In this document: piece by piece, positions 13,268 through 23,959 of the stretch
Layout: each line of letters begins with the position of its first letter
Position numbering within the stretch: position 1 is the stretch's first letter
Assembly: GCA_001510575.1 (NCBI GenBank)
Contig: LNGK01000008.1
Location: forward strand, 3,895,541 to 3,959,540
Source: Knoxdaviesia capensis
Lineage: Eukaryota > Ascomycota > Sordariomycetes > Microascales > Gondwanamycetaceae
DNA length: 64,000 nucleotides
Direction: 5' to 3'
Position numbers and translations under genes: made by a program
Notes under the pieces: generated by a model
The model's database searches: none
What the model was told of the DNA's origin: nothing
Seen by the model: the letters and a program-made list of their open reading frames with translations, nothing else

Positions 13268-13769
13268 CATGAAAAAATGAAAAAGAAAATTCAAACGCCG
13301 AGCTCTGGGCTTCACAGACCTGTGCTTGGCAACCACATTTACCCTCCCCCAAAGATTATCAGCAGCCAATAACACCACACCCCCAACATGTTCCCGGTTG
13401 CTTCAGCGCCTCCTTGGCTGCTGTGTTGCCCCCTCCTCATTCTCTGTGTCTGGACTCTCCTGGTGTCTTGGATTCTTGGGATCTGCTTTCGTCTATTGTC
13501 TTCCATCAGGACAACATTTTTTGCTTCCATTCTTCTCCCTCCCTACGTAGACTTTCGTGGTCGTGCTCTTCTCGAACCACCGCTATTTGCAGATCGGTGA
13601 TCGTGAATTCCGTTCGGTTTTGCATCTCTCGAGATATCCCTCAGATCGTTGAGTATCACACCTCCCACTAAGCTACAAACGACTTGTTTCTTTTTCTTTT
13701 TCTTTGTACCCTTAGCCGTACTTGTACTGTATCAAAAACTTTGGCCGCACGCCTCTCTGTTTCAACACG

Positions 13770-13787
13770 CCCCCCCCCCCCCCCCCC
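13770..13787. repeat. Poly-C run
   Basis: An uninterrupted cytosine tract of about 18 bases lies in spacer; its exact length is prone to sequencing error. Confidence 0.85.
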
Positions 13788-14802
13788 TCTCCCGGCCCCG
13801 CCCCCCAGGCAAAAAAACCCACACATCCAACACTGGACCCCCTTCATAGTCTCGTTTAGGGCACCACACAGCCCACGGAGCATATGTCGACCACGTCGCC
13901 GTCCATCGTGCGAGTCACATCCTCCAGTCAACACTATGCGAGCATCCTGCTGTTGCCGCTAAGCTGGGTATGTCAGTACTTACACAACACCTCTGAAGAT
14001 ACTACGACGTACGTCAATACGTTGTACCCTTTATCTCATGCCCATCTCTCCGCCTCCGCCTCCGCCTCTGCGCTCTCTCTCCATCCACTGCCGCCCTCCC
14101 AGATTTTTTTCTCCCTCGCCTGCTCGTTCTGCTCGTTCCTCATTCTCTCCTCTGCTCACGGTTTCTTCGGATCCTGCTTTCTGCCTCGTTCTCTTCCCCC
14201 TTTTATCCATCCTCACCCAACATTCCACCGTTTCCATAGTTCCCTTCCAACTTCCCTTCCAACCGAAAACTTACCTACTGTATACACCTCTTGGATCCCC
14301 GGTTCTGGACAAGTTACTTTCAACTAGCCTCCCGCCATCTCAGGTGTTATATCTAATCTGCTTCCTCAGATTTCATTCCTCGGTATCTCTCACCTTTGTC
14401 CTTCTCTCCCTTGTTGACTAATATACCGTTCAAGTTTTTTTTTTCTTCCTCTCTTTTCTTCTCCCTTCCCGCTTCTTCTCTCTCTCTTTTTCCTTCCCTT
14501 GTGTGTCACCCTCCGTTTCCTATCTACTTTCTTTTCGCGTCGTCCCCCTTGAGACCGCATCTTGACACGCGTTCGTCCGTATTCAATCATTCCCGTCCTT
14601 CCTCTTCTATTTCTTTCATATCAGCCATTCGGGTAATTTCCCTCGTCGTCGTCAGTCATCCGCCGTCCGCGCCGTTCCGAGTCAACTTGTAGTATCCCGC
14701 CAGCCTCTACTCCTTCCTCTCATATCTTCTTCGCTAGTGTCTCTTCCCATCCCAGCCTCAAACGCCCACACCCTTTCTTCCCCCAACAACAAGAACGTCA
14801 TC

Positions 14803-16330
14803 ATGGGTATCGGAGCCGTGGCCGAGCCTCTGCTGGTGGTCACCCTCCTCTTCGGAGGCGCCTGGTTCAACCGAAACACCGCGCCGAATGATGTGCCGTA
14901 TTCCCGCGGCTGGGCCGCCCTGTCGTCGTCATCGCCCTCGAGCCACTCGCACAAGCGCTCCGACGACTACCACATGTCTCATGAAGACGGCCCGTCGTCA
15001 TCCGGCATCCCGATGTCCCGCAAGTCGACCTCGTCCGACCGGTCGTACAGCTCGTCGTCCGGCAGCTCGACCCAGGTCTCCCCGTCTGATCAGTCGTGGC
15101 GCAACCGCCGCCTGCGCCTGCCCTACCTCAACCGCACCATCCGCACCCCCAACACCGTGGTGTTCCAGGACCGTCTGCTGAGCAGACTGCTCCGCAAGTT
15201 CCCCTTCCTCGTCGAGGCCTGGTACTGGGCTCTCATCTATTGGGTTAGTATTCGCTCTGTTGCCTTTCCGGGGACGTTGCTTGCTTCGTGAAAAATGAAA
15301 ATCGGGTTTCTGACGGTTGTTTGCATGTTTGCCATGAATATAGGTCTACCAACTTGGTCGCGCCTTCACTGCCGTGACCCTCAGCGAAGACACCGTCGAC
15401 GTCGCCCGCCGCCACGCCCTGGTTCTCGTGCACATCGAGCAGGCGATGGGCCTGTTCATCGAGCGCCCCGTCCAGGACTGGTTCCTGGCCCGCCCGACCC
15501 TGCTGCACTGGATCAACCGCGTGTACTCGTTCATCCACATTCCCGGCACCATCCTCTTCCTGGTGCTGCTGTACTTCTTCACCACCACCGTCAAGCGCCG
15601 CGCGCTCGTGTCCGGCTCGTCGATCGGCGACCGCCTGTCCGGTGGCGCCGGCCCCGGCCTGTACGAGGCCCGTCGTCGTGCCATGGCTCTGTGCAACCTG
15701 ATGGCTTTCGTTGTGTTCACCCTGTGGCCTTGCATGCCTCCCCGCCTGCTGAGCGATCCCAACTACACCGGCCCCGATGCCAAGGAGGCCAAGAGCTTCG
15801 GCTTTGTCGATACCGTGCACAGCAGCTCGGGCGAGAGCTCCGTGTGGACCACCAACAAGTTCTGCAACCAATATGGTGAGTTTTCACTCTTGCCAAGTCT
15901 TGGACTTTTTTGATTTGAACGGTAGACATGGGCAACAACTAACCTTCTCAATCTCATCGCTTCTACAGCCGCTATGCCCTCTCTGCATTTCGGATACTCG
16001 CTGCTGATCGGCCTCACCGTCGCCACCTTCCCCATCCCCGGCCTGCGTCCGACCTCGTGGAAGCGCCTGACCATCGTCATGCTCGGCATGTCGTACCCCA
16101 CCCTGATCTTGACCGCCATCGTGGCCACCGCCAACCACTTCGTGCTCGACGCCGTCGCCGGCGGCATTGTGTGCGGCATCGCCTGGAACGCCAACTCGAT
16201 CCTGCTGAACCTGCTCGTCATCGAGGACTACTTCCTGTGGCTGGTGCGCATCCACAAGCCCGTCAACTGGACCGACTCTGAGACTGCCGTCGAGCCCGAG
16301 TACAAGGGCCTCCTCTTCGAAGAGGTGTAA
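14803..16330 (+). CDS. PAP2-type integral membrane phosphotransferase-like protein
   Basis: Three exons (14803-15243, 15344-15875, 15969-16330) give a 444-residue product; introns of 100 and 93 bp have GT-AG ends and the joins preserve the frame. The first ATG of the frame, at 14803, follows a long pyrimidine-rich leader; a GTG at 14737 is not a credible start. The first 100 residues are Ser-rich and hydrophilic. The rest carries about five or six hydrophobic segments. The PAP2 signature is split by intron 2: AMPSLHFGYS around residue 328 (the PSGH-type motif, His331) and ANHFVLDAVAGG around His381 and Asp385. This form resembles the PAP2_3 / inositolphosphotransferase-like group rather than classical lipid phosphate phosphatases. 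The likely activity is phosphoryl or phosphobase transfer on a lipid in an endomembrane; the substrate is not deducible. Confidence 0.87.
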
Positions 16331-17720
16331 GCGCGATCGACATCGTGCTTGTCGCCTTCCCCTATTATTATTATTACTCGTTTTTTTAATCTCATTGAAT
16401 GGTTGGTTCAGCGTTTCGGTTTTGTGTAAATTTTTCCCCTGTGTGGCCGCCTTTCTCCTCTCTCGTTGCTGAAGGATTTGCGCTGCCGGGGCTGCATTTG
16501 GGTTCCGACTTTTGACGACTGGATATGTAACAAGGGGTTTTTTGGGGGTCATGTCCCTTTACCATACTTTATAATATCTCATCTTCTCTTTTCACTTTCT
16601 TGCATATCAGTCTTGTTTCCACTGCCGATGGTCTCTCAAGAGCCGCTCACCCCGCTCTCCGACACCCCGCGTCGAGGTGTCAGATTCCGCATCCACCGTG
16701 TCGAATATAGCGAATGCGCGTTGTCGAAATCAGCGTAGATCGATTCCAGGAAGGATTTTTCGTTTGTTCCGAAGCTTCAGTTCCGGCAGTTTTCTTCAGG
16801 GGTGTTCCGTTGCGTCGAGTCTTACGATACAGAAGAGAGAGAGTTTCCCATCCCTCATAATTTCATGTCAGCTTTTTTCGGATAATTTCCTTGGTCTTGG
16901 TTGGATGAAGGATTGTGGGCGAACTAGGAAGACGGTTGTACCCACGCGGTGTCTTGTTTTGATTTGGTTTTTTTTTTTGTCATTTTATCGACATACTAAT
17001 AGCGCGGTCATATGTCACTAACGAAGTGGAAATAAAGCAACTCACAGTGTTCCCCGTGCTCACATGTGTTCAGCCGCTGCATATTCACTCCGTAATGCAA
17101 TGCTAGGCTTGCAGCAACCCCTCACTCACATGTACTCCGTGCCCCAGCCCTATGGCCGTGGCCGTCGTCAAGATAAAGTTGCAGCTACAACAGCAGTGGA
17201 TATCTGGGACGTTGAAATAAAGTATCCTTATAGCTCTGCCCAATCGCATCCAAATGCGATGGTGATAACCTTGTCCAGATCGCACCTTCAGCGGGAACAA
17301 TAAACCTTATCGAAAAGCTTCCCAAACGTTTCACTGGCTCCGGGGAAAGCGAAGGGTTTTGCGTTCTTTTACTTCTTGCTTTTGATAATTCGTGATCAGC
17401 ATGGCGGTATAAGGTGGGTCAGGCCACCATGCAGCATCGCTGGTTTCGGAAAAATGTCATCTATCCTCTGAAGCGCTGAGTGAGGGAGCACGGCCATGCC
17501 GCTTCGTATTGTCTCGGTTTCGACACTGCAACCCCCACCCTGGTGTGGAAAACCAGGCGCCAGAACAACTTGCGCCGGGACCGCGGCTCACTGTGGTAAC
17601 AAGGCATCTGGAAGTGATATCCATAAACAACAGACGTTTAGACCACGCATCACCCTGGACTAGATGTATATAGCCCCAGGATCATCCAATCCAAGAGGAT
17701 GTGCCAGCTATCGTGACATG

Positions 17721-17736
17721 TAGGGTTAGGGTTGGG
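17721..17736 (+). promoter_or_regulatory. Interstitial telomere-like repeat (TAGGGT)2
   Basis: The sequence reads TAGGGTTAGGGTTGGG, slightly more than two units of the fungal telomere repeat TTAGGG. It lies about 780 bases upstream of mdm10. Such short arrays can be binding sites for Myb-type telobox proteins or remnants of break repair. Confidence 0.5.
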
Positions 17737-17922
17737 TGGTGTGAACTTGCGAGTGAGACACTGTACCCGGTGATACAAGGGGAAATTTGGTGCACGAGGT
17801 ACATGGAATTTGCAGGAGGAATCCGTCAATCCCCTGTTGTCAAGATACCCCCTCATTATGGTGCTGTTTTCGCGCTATATGAAGAGATCACGCTTGGAAA
17901 CTAACCTTAAGTTGCCTTGATA

Positions 17923-17942
17923 AACCCTAACTACTAGGGTTA
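17923..17942. repeat. Inverted pair of telomere-like boxes
   Basis: AACCCTA and TAGGGTT face each other across a short spacer, giving a 7-bp-arm inverted repeat about 570 bases upstream of mdm10. Confidence 0.5.
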
Positions 17943-18512
17943 TATTTGCGATCCTGGCTGGCCTCTATGACTTCACACAAACACCGCGGTTTGGACCAAC
18001 AAGCCTGAAAAAAAAAATCGGGAAAAGGATAACTGAGTCAAACGCTTGTCTCCGTAATACCCATTCATCTTCTCCGACTTTTCCGTTCGGCTTCACCGGC
18101 GCAAGGAGCACGACAACTCCGCCCCCGGGCTGAAAACGGCTTAGTCATGGATTTTATCGTGTTTCGTTTTGGTGGGCTCTGATTGTCAGCTGCAACCTCC
18201 TAAACTGCATCGTGAACCACGCTGTCGCTTCATCAAGCATCAACTTATCCACCATTGAACATTTTCCGATCACTGTCGCTCTTTTTCGCCCCAATTTACT
18301 CGTGCTCTCGATCTCCTAGTGCTCTTTAACGTCGAGCTTTGGGGGGTTGGCTGGGTTAACGCACGATCCGAGCCGGACGACGAACGCGTTTTCAAGCGGC
18401 GTACCGGAATTGACCTCGGCTCCGACGACAGCACAGCCGGCGGCGTTTGTCTCCGAGAGACATCGAGGAGCCCAAACAAACATATACCTGAGCGCGATAT
18501 CCCACGATAATC

Positions 18513-20124
18513 ATGCGCGAGTTCATGGAGTATATCCAGAGCGCGTTTTATGAAGCTACAGGATGGAACCGCGATAACTCGTACTCTTGCCTGGACACAT
18601 CTGCAGATGGTAGGGACCTCCTCTTTGTCGCGGGCGGTACTCTGGCTGTTTGAACTGAGAACGTGGAGCTTAGACGTCATCTTCTGAGAGAATACCTGCA
18701 GCTGACATGTGCCGTGGCCGTTACCTACAGGACTTCTCCAGTTCCCCACGCCGCAGGGCCTGCGCATCGGCCTGTCCAGCTTAGCTACCCCGCGCTTTGC
18801 TACCTCCTACGAGCTGGGCTCGATCGGCGTCGTCGATGGCTCGCTCTCATATCTGTATTCCTCAGTGCCGTTACGCGCCTACGTCACATCGCAGTCGGAA
18901 ACCGTGCCCCTCACCGCGCGCCTCCGAGCATACCGCGAATTAACCCGATTACGCCCCGAAGCCACCGACGATGCGCTGCGGATACCCACCACGACAGTAT
19001 CCGATTTTGAGAAACCCGCAGCGACGGCACCACCGCGTCGGCCATCGATGCTTTATGGCCGGTTGTATCTCCCCCAGTCGCTCCTTGAGGCGCTGGTGGT
19101 CAAGAAGATCTCGCCGGCGCTGCAGGTCCAATTCAGTGCTGTGTCCGGACGCGCACTCCGGAACGGCGGCACGGTGCTCGGCCTTGCGCAATACGACATT
19201 GGACACTACGCCATGGAGGGTCTGGCGTCATCCGACGGTGGACTACTGGGGTTCCGCGGCATCTACAATTTTGGCACCGACGCCGAGCTGGCGTCATCTG
19301 AGCCGGGGGCACCAATCACCCAGACCACGACGAGCGCAGTTCTCGCCGCCGCGACGGGCACCGCCCCCAACGAGCGGATATACGGGCGGTTCAGCGCCGG
19401 CGGCGAGATCTACTACGGCGCGCTCAACAAGTCGGGCGGAGTCAGTCTCGGCGCGCGCTTCGCCACACTGCCAGACTACCCCGGCACTCCGTTGACTGCC
19501 ACGCTGACCCTCAATCCTCTGATGGGTAGCATCCGTGCCAGCTACGCCGTTATGGCCGGCGAGCTGTGCACGCTGGCCACGCGGCTGGACTTCAACGTCT
19601 ACAGCTACGAAAGCAACTGGGCGGTGGGTGTCGAGCTGTGGCGCAAGGGCGTGCCGGCGCAGGACGGCGACGCGGATGGCGTGACGGACTTTGCCTCGTC
19701 AGGTGCGGTGGTTGCTTCAGCATCAGCGCCCGTTGAGGCGAAACCCGCCGTGATAGATCTCGGGTCCGGTGGCCAGGTGGCCGAGAGCCCGGCCCCGGCA
19801 TTTGCCCGAAGTCTCCAGGCCAAGCTGGACTGGCGGCTCGACGAAGCCGAAGATGTGACCGATGGGCCGACCGATGGTGTCACCGGCGCTACCGTCCCCG
19901 CGCTCCCTCCGTCAGCTGACGGTAACACCACCAGCGCCGCCCCCGGCACCGACGACGGCTTCTCCAATGTCATCAAGGCCCGGGTCGACCAGAACCTCAA
20001 GATTGGGTTGATCTGGGAGGGCCGGGCCAAGGCGCTGCTGTTCAGTCTTGGCGGGGCCATCGACTTGCGGCGGCGGGACCAACCGTTCCGCAGTCTTGGG
20101 CTGGAGGTGCAGTATTCGTCGTGA
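18513..20124 (+). CDS. mdm10: Mitochondrial distribution and morphology protein 10 (ERMES beta-barrel subunit)
   Basis: Two exons (18513-18609, 18731-20124) joined by a 121-bp GT-AG intron encode 496 residues. The product is Mdm10, an outer-mitochondrial-membrane beta-barrel that belongs to the ER-mitochondria encounter structure and also acts with the SAM complex. The N-terminus is the diagnostic part: exon 1 gives MREFMEYIQSAFYEATGWN, the conserved fungal Mdm10 opening, and the intron falls just before LLQFPTPQGLRIGLSSL and FATSYELGSIG. Alternating hydrophobic/polar strands follow, including GRLYLPQSLLEALVVKKISP and the terminal SLGLEVQYSS, which resembles a beta-signal. A Pro/Ala/Asp-rich insert (about residues 330-440) is low in conservation and makes the protein somewhat longer than yeast Mdm10. 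The start is secure because the family's N-terminal motif begins exactly at this ATG. Confidence 0.95.
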
Positions 20125-20916
20125 GGTTCCTGTGTATTATAAAATCCGGTGGTTTTTGGGTTATCTAAAAAGAGAGGTTAGGGTCTAGCATGTGTAAAAT
20201 ACCGAAGCGTTTTCTTTTGTACTGTTTCTCCCAAGCTGGAACACCAGACTCGGACTCGGGCTAGGTTTCAGGTTTCTGGTTCCGCCGTACTGATAACCCG
20301 GCCAAAACATCAACTCTGCCATGTACAGTACAGTACACCAGGAAGAATTCGTAAACTAAGCAAGGCTGACGACGAAACACATCTGTGTGACTCTTTGTGT
20401 AACGGATGACTGGAACACAAATAATCACAAATTTGAACATGACATGTCTACGAAGAAGGGGAAAAAAAAAAAAAGACGACAAAAAAGACGACAAAAAAGA
20501 ACAAAAAAAAGAAGGATGTGTGTGACTGGGATCGTGAGAACCTTGATGGCCAAGCCGACGAAAAAAGACGAAAAAACACGAATTTCCGGCCAATCAGGTG
20601 TAAGAAAATTCCCAGGCGGACGGATCAGCTGCGACATCCCGGCTCGGTTCGGGCCCTTGGGTTTTACGCCTCGCTTGCTTGTTATTCTTTGCAGACTTTC
20701 CGTCTCTTTTTGCGTTTGCTGTGCCTTCGCGACCGCTCTCTTGGGTTCTCCTTACCGACATCCACAAATACCGGAGATATGGAGACCAGAGTTTTGTGTG
20801 TGATCGGCGCATTCCAATCTCGAGCAAGGCCTTCACCGAGCGAGATCCAAATCTGGGAATCTGCCGCTGCCCTCCGGATCCGGCGTGTTGTCAGGACAGC
20901 ATAGCAGCTAGGAAGG

Positions 20917-20938
20917 TTTTTTTTTTTTTTTTTTTTTT
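20917..20938. repeat. Poly-T run
   Basis: Twenty-two consecutive thymines lie in spacer between mdm10 and the ZIP gene. Confidence 0.9.
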
Positions 20939-21668
20939 CTTTCCACACCAGCGGAAGCGCGGAGCCGGCGGCACACGCTATGGGGCGGGAATTATACATA
21001 GTACGACGGCCTTCCCGGAGTATGCCTGTACGCGCACAAGGATGGAGCTGATGGTTGGAACTCAACTCTCTGTATAACGTACTGTAGATACTTCCGTACG
21101 AGTACATCTACCACCTGTCAGTCAGCTCGGGAAGGGAGCCAAGGCGTCGCTGAGTGTCACCGAGACAGAGAAAGAGGTATCATCGCATTTCCTCCATTTT
21201 TCTCCACCCACCAACCCTTCCTGCGGATTTTCAACATGCACATGTGCTGCAGAATCCTCACCGGAGATCCTTTTTCTTCTTATTTCTCGCTTCCCTTTCC
21301 TCTCAGCTATCAAATTGCGGTATTATCCTGTCTTATCTATACCATCCCTGGCAGGAAACTGGTTTAGCCATCAGGGTTCTTCAATCCCCATATTATCAGG
21401 TTGAACCTCTTGATTTTTTCTTCTCCTCCAAGCAAAGAAAGGTGTCTTGAGCAGAGAAGGAGGGCTTTTATGGTTTTTCTTCTTGGACATAGATGATATT
21501 GTTTCTGTTTGATCGGTTTTAAAATACTCTGAAAGTTTAGCTCTAATCTAGTTTTTCTTTTCTTTCTTTACTCATTACTTAAGTGTGACTCGATAGCCTC
21601 TTACATGAAGAAAGCGGGCCACTTTACATAGGCCAAAAGTACTTAAGGCGGGAATCTCACATATCCAT

Positions 21669-21674
21669 CAAGGT
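21669..21674 (+). promoter_or_regulatory. Candidate zinc-response (ZR) hexamer, distal
   Basis: CAAGGT, the core hexamer reported for the Aspergillus zinc regulator ZafA, lies 1.1 kb upstream of the ZIP transporter start. Alone it is weak evidence because a hexamer is expected by chance every two kilobases or so. Confidence 0.3.
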
Positions 21675-22145
21675 TCTTGCCAAACAATATTTCCACTACA
21701 TCCCACCCCACGATCTTAATTTTCATTCACCTCACCATAAGTTCTTTTACACACCAAAACAATTCGTTCTCTAGCTTCTTCCTTATCCTGGATATTTGAT
21801 TGACTCGTAAGTACTATACAGTTCCATCTTCTGTTTTCACAATCCTATAGTACACACCTTTCTTCTTCAATATAGCTTACCTCAGGGACTTACTTCCTAT
21901 TCTGCTGCAAACAACATCTGCAAACTCTCTCTCAACTCTGATCCCACCAAACATATTTCATACACATTGGTATAACTGAACTCCTATCAGTCAGTATTAC
22001 TCCTGCATTACATACGTATCCCCTCCATCTCATCTTTTCCAGCACCCATTCCGTGGGGCTGTTCCGACCGGCCACACAACGAGTCAGGTTTTTGAGAACC
22101 ACTCCTCGGCGTGTCCGTTGTACTGGAATCTAGCAAGCAAACGGC

Positions 22146-22151
22146 ACCTTG
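22146..22151 (-). promoter_or_regulatory. Candidate zinc-response (ZR) hexamer
   Basis: ACCTTG on the + strand is CAAGGT on the minus strand, about 650 bases upstream of the ZIP start codon. Confidence 0.35.
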
Positions 22152-22311
22152 ACGACTCAATCCTTGTGGCGACAACACCTGCTAGCCGGTAGTTGTCCGA
22201 CCTGGCATCTTGGACACTCGTGTGCTGCTTTCCCTACCGACTCAAACACCACGCGGTAGACTGTGCTCCCCTCCTTCAGTGCGCCGTCCATCAGGGTTCT
22301 TAGTATGCCCA

Positions 22312-22343
22312 CCCCCCCCTCCCCCCCTTTCCCNCCCCCCCCC
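22312..22343. repeat. C-rich tract with an undetermined base
   Basis: The tract is almost pure C with a short CTTT interruption and an N at 22334, so base count and sequence are uncertain here. Confidence 0.9.
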
Positions 22344-22583
22344 AAGTCTGCTGCGAACCCTTTTGGCCTACCTGCATGATCTTCAGCCCATTCTAACTCT
22401 CTGTATGCCCCCTGATAGGTTGACATCCCAGTCTTCCACGCTCTATCCGTGCCCCGCCAGCTCATCCGCGGCCTTCGTGCTTCGGGTTTGCCAGACGAGT
22501 CGTTCACCCAAAGCGTAATTCCCGGATGCAGGTTTTCACTGGTGCATAAATAAACTGTCTGGTTTTGCCTCGTTTGGAGGGTC

Positions 22584-22590
22584 TATAAAA
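22584..22590 (+). promoter_or_regulatory. TATA box of the ZIP transporter gene
   Basis: TATAAAA lies 206 bases upstream of the start codon, leaving room for a leader of about 170 bases. Strong TATA elements are usual in inducible fungal genes. Confidence 0.55.
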
Positions 22591-22663
22591 CGCGGTGCTC
22601 CCGCGCTGCTCTGTCGGTGATCTCTTGGCCATCTCTTGGCGGCTATCACCACAACGCTCCTTC

Positions 22664-22669
22664 ACCTTG
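22664..22669 (-). promoter_or_regulatory. Candidate zinc-response (ZR) hexamer, proximal
   Basis: ACCTTG on the + strand (CAAGGT on minus) lies 75 bases downstream of the TATA box and 127 bases upstream of the start codon. It would fall in the leader if the TATA box is used. Confidence 0.3.
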
Positions 22670-22795
22670 CCGCTTTTCTGCATCCCGCTGGATTCCTGCC
22701 AATCTGTCGGCATTCTCGAACCCACAGAATACCCTGCTCTTTTCTCACACCCCCTTCCTCCTTCGTCTTTTCACACACACCGTGCATTCTTCACA

Positions 22796-23959
22796 ATGTT
22801 CCACTCTCTCCCTCGCAGTATGGACCTCTCAGTCCTGCCAAGCTTCCCGGTGCAGCGCCGGGACGACGACGACGACGACGACGCCGCCGAAGGCGGCGCT
22901 TGCGGCACCGAGGTTGTCAATCTGTCACACCGAAACCTGCGAATCGCCGCTGTGTTCATCATCCTCGTTGCCTCGCTCTTTGGTGCCTTGCTGCCAGTGC
23001 TACTGAGCCACAAGACCCGCCTCCGATCCAACAGCAAGATCTTCTTCGTCTTCAAGTATGTCGGTACCGGTGTCATTATCTCCACAGCCTGGATGCACTT
23101 GCTGGCCCCCGCCGCCGATGCTCTGGGCAACGAGTGCTTGGAGTATCGCCTAGGAGACTATGACTGGGCGTTTTTCATTGGCTTGATGACGGTGTTGGTC
23201 ATGTTTTTCATCGAAATGATGGCTGCACGGTACGCCGATAACGCGGTGAAGCGGGGTGTGGTATCGACCGGTCACGCCCACGGCCATGGATCTTCTCATG
23301 AGAAGGATGACAGCTCAGTCGACTCGGCGAAGAGGGTCGCGGTCGGTTCATCCCCCGGCGACGACATTGAAGTGATTGCCGCCCCGCCCACCACCGGCCT
23401 GGATATAAGCTATCCCCCCGGCGGTGCCGACCACCTCGCCCACGAGAAGGAGCACAAGGACGGAAAGAGCGAGCTGGACCTGACCGGCCAGCTTACCGCC
23501 ATCTTCATCCTCGAGTTCGGCGTCGTGTTCCACAGTATCTTCATCGGCCTGGTCCTGGCTACTACTGACGAGGTTGTGATCTTGACTATCGTGCTGGTCT
23601 TCCACCAGATGTTCGAGGGTCTCGGTCTGGGCTCGCGGCTGGCCACTGCCACCTGGCCCGAAGGCCGCGGCTGGTGGCCATACCTCCTCGGCGTGCTGTT
23701 CGCGCTGTCGACCCCCGTGGCCCTTGCCATCGGCATTGGCGCTCGCCCCGATAACGGCGAGTCGCAGCTCCTAGTCAACGGTATCTTTGACGCCATTAGC
23801 GCCGGTATTCTGATGTACACGGGACTCGTCGAGCTCCTCGCTCACGAGTTCATGTTCAACCCGACTATGCGCAAGGCCCCGCTGGGCACCGTGCTCTTCG
23901 CCGTGGCGTGTGTTTTTGCTGGTGCTGGTGTGATGGCACTGCTCGCCAAGTGGGCGTAA
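22796..23959 (+). CDS. ZIP-family zinc transporter
   Basis: The single-exon product of 387 residues is a ZIP metal importer, most like fungal Zrt1/Zrt2 (ZrfA/ZrfB) plasma-membrane zinc uptake proteins. The first ATG after the pyrimidine-rich leader is at 22796; a second in-frame ATG (codon 9) is also possible. Eight hydrophobic segments are visible, beginning with LRIAAVFIILVASLFGALLP and FVFKYVGTGVIISTAWMHLL. The cytoplasmic loop between segments three and four carries the metal-binding histidine cluster GHAHGHGSSHEK (about residues 161-172). The signature metal-site helices are FGVVFHSIFIGLVLA and LVFHQMFEGLGLGSRLA, with His, His and Glu ligands in place. A stretch of aspartates near residue 25 is unusual but tolerated. 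Candidate ZafA sites and a TATA box upstream suggest induction by zinc shortage; that is inference. Confidence 0.93.
   Translation: MFHSLPRSMDLSVLPSFPVQRRDDDDDDDAAEGGACGTEVVNLSHRNLRIAAVFIILVASLFGALLPVLLSHKTRLRSNSKIFFVFKYVGTGVIISTAWMHLLAPAADALGNECLEYRLGDYDWAFFIGLMTVLVMFFIEMMAARYADNAVKRGVVSTGHAHGHGSSHEKDDSSVDSAKRVAVGSSPGDDIEVIAAPPTTGLDISYPPGGADHLAHEKEHKDGKSELDLTGQLTAIFILEFGVVFHSIFIGLVLATTDEVVILTIVLVFHQMFEGLGLGSRLATATWPEGRGWWPYLLGVLFALSTPVALAIGIGARPDNGESQLLVNGIFDAISAGILMYTGLVELLAHEFMFNPTMRKAPLGTVLFAVACVFAGAGVMALLAKWA

Larger units (their letters stand above)
2230..14802. other. 12.5-kb stretch without a convincing gene
   Basis: This is the largest gap in the window. No frame combines length, a plausible start, C/G-rich third positions and a recognisable domain, on either strand. 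What can be seen: the presumed cyclin 3' UTR (2230 to about 2900, T-rich), GC-poor spacer with poly-A and poly-C runs, a 15-bp tandem repeat at 6254, a short coding-like island at 6843, three copies of a 12-bp palindrome, and a long pyrimidine-rich segment from about 14030 to 14720 that is likely promoter and leader of the PAP2 gene. Developmental genes in filamentous fungi can have very long regulatory regions or noncoding transcripts, so regulation rather than emptiness is possible. Eroded repeats are the other explanation. Confidence 0.6.
16331..18512. other. Intergenic region between the PAP2 gene and mdm10
   Basis: No gene is supported. The first 250 bases look like a 3' UTR (ATTATTATTATTA run and T-rich sequence near 16370). 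Telomere-like TAGGG repeats occur at 17721 and 17923. The last 400 bases should hold the mdm10 promoter. Confidence 0.55.
20125..22795. other. Intergenic region upstream of the ZIP transporter gene
   Basis: No gene is supported in 2.7 kb. It contains A-rich tandem blocks near 20460-20515 (AAAAAAGACGAC units), a 22-T run, an AT-rich part from about 21470 to 22010, a C-rich run with one undetermined base at 22334, and the ZIP promoter with a TATA box and candidate zinc-response hexamers. Confidence 0.6.
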
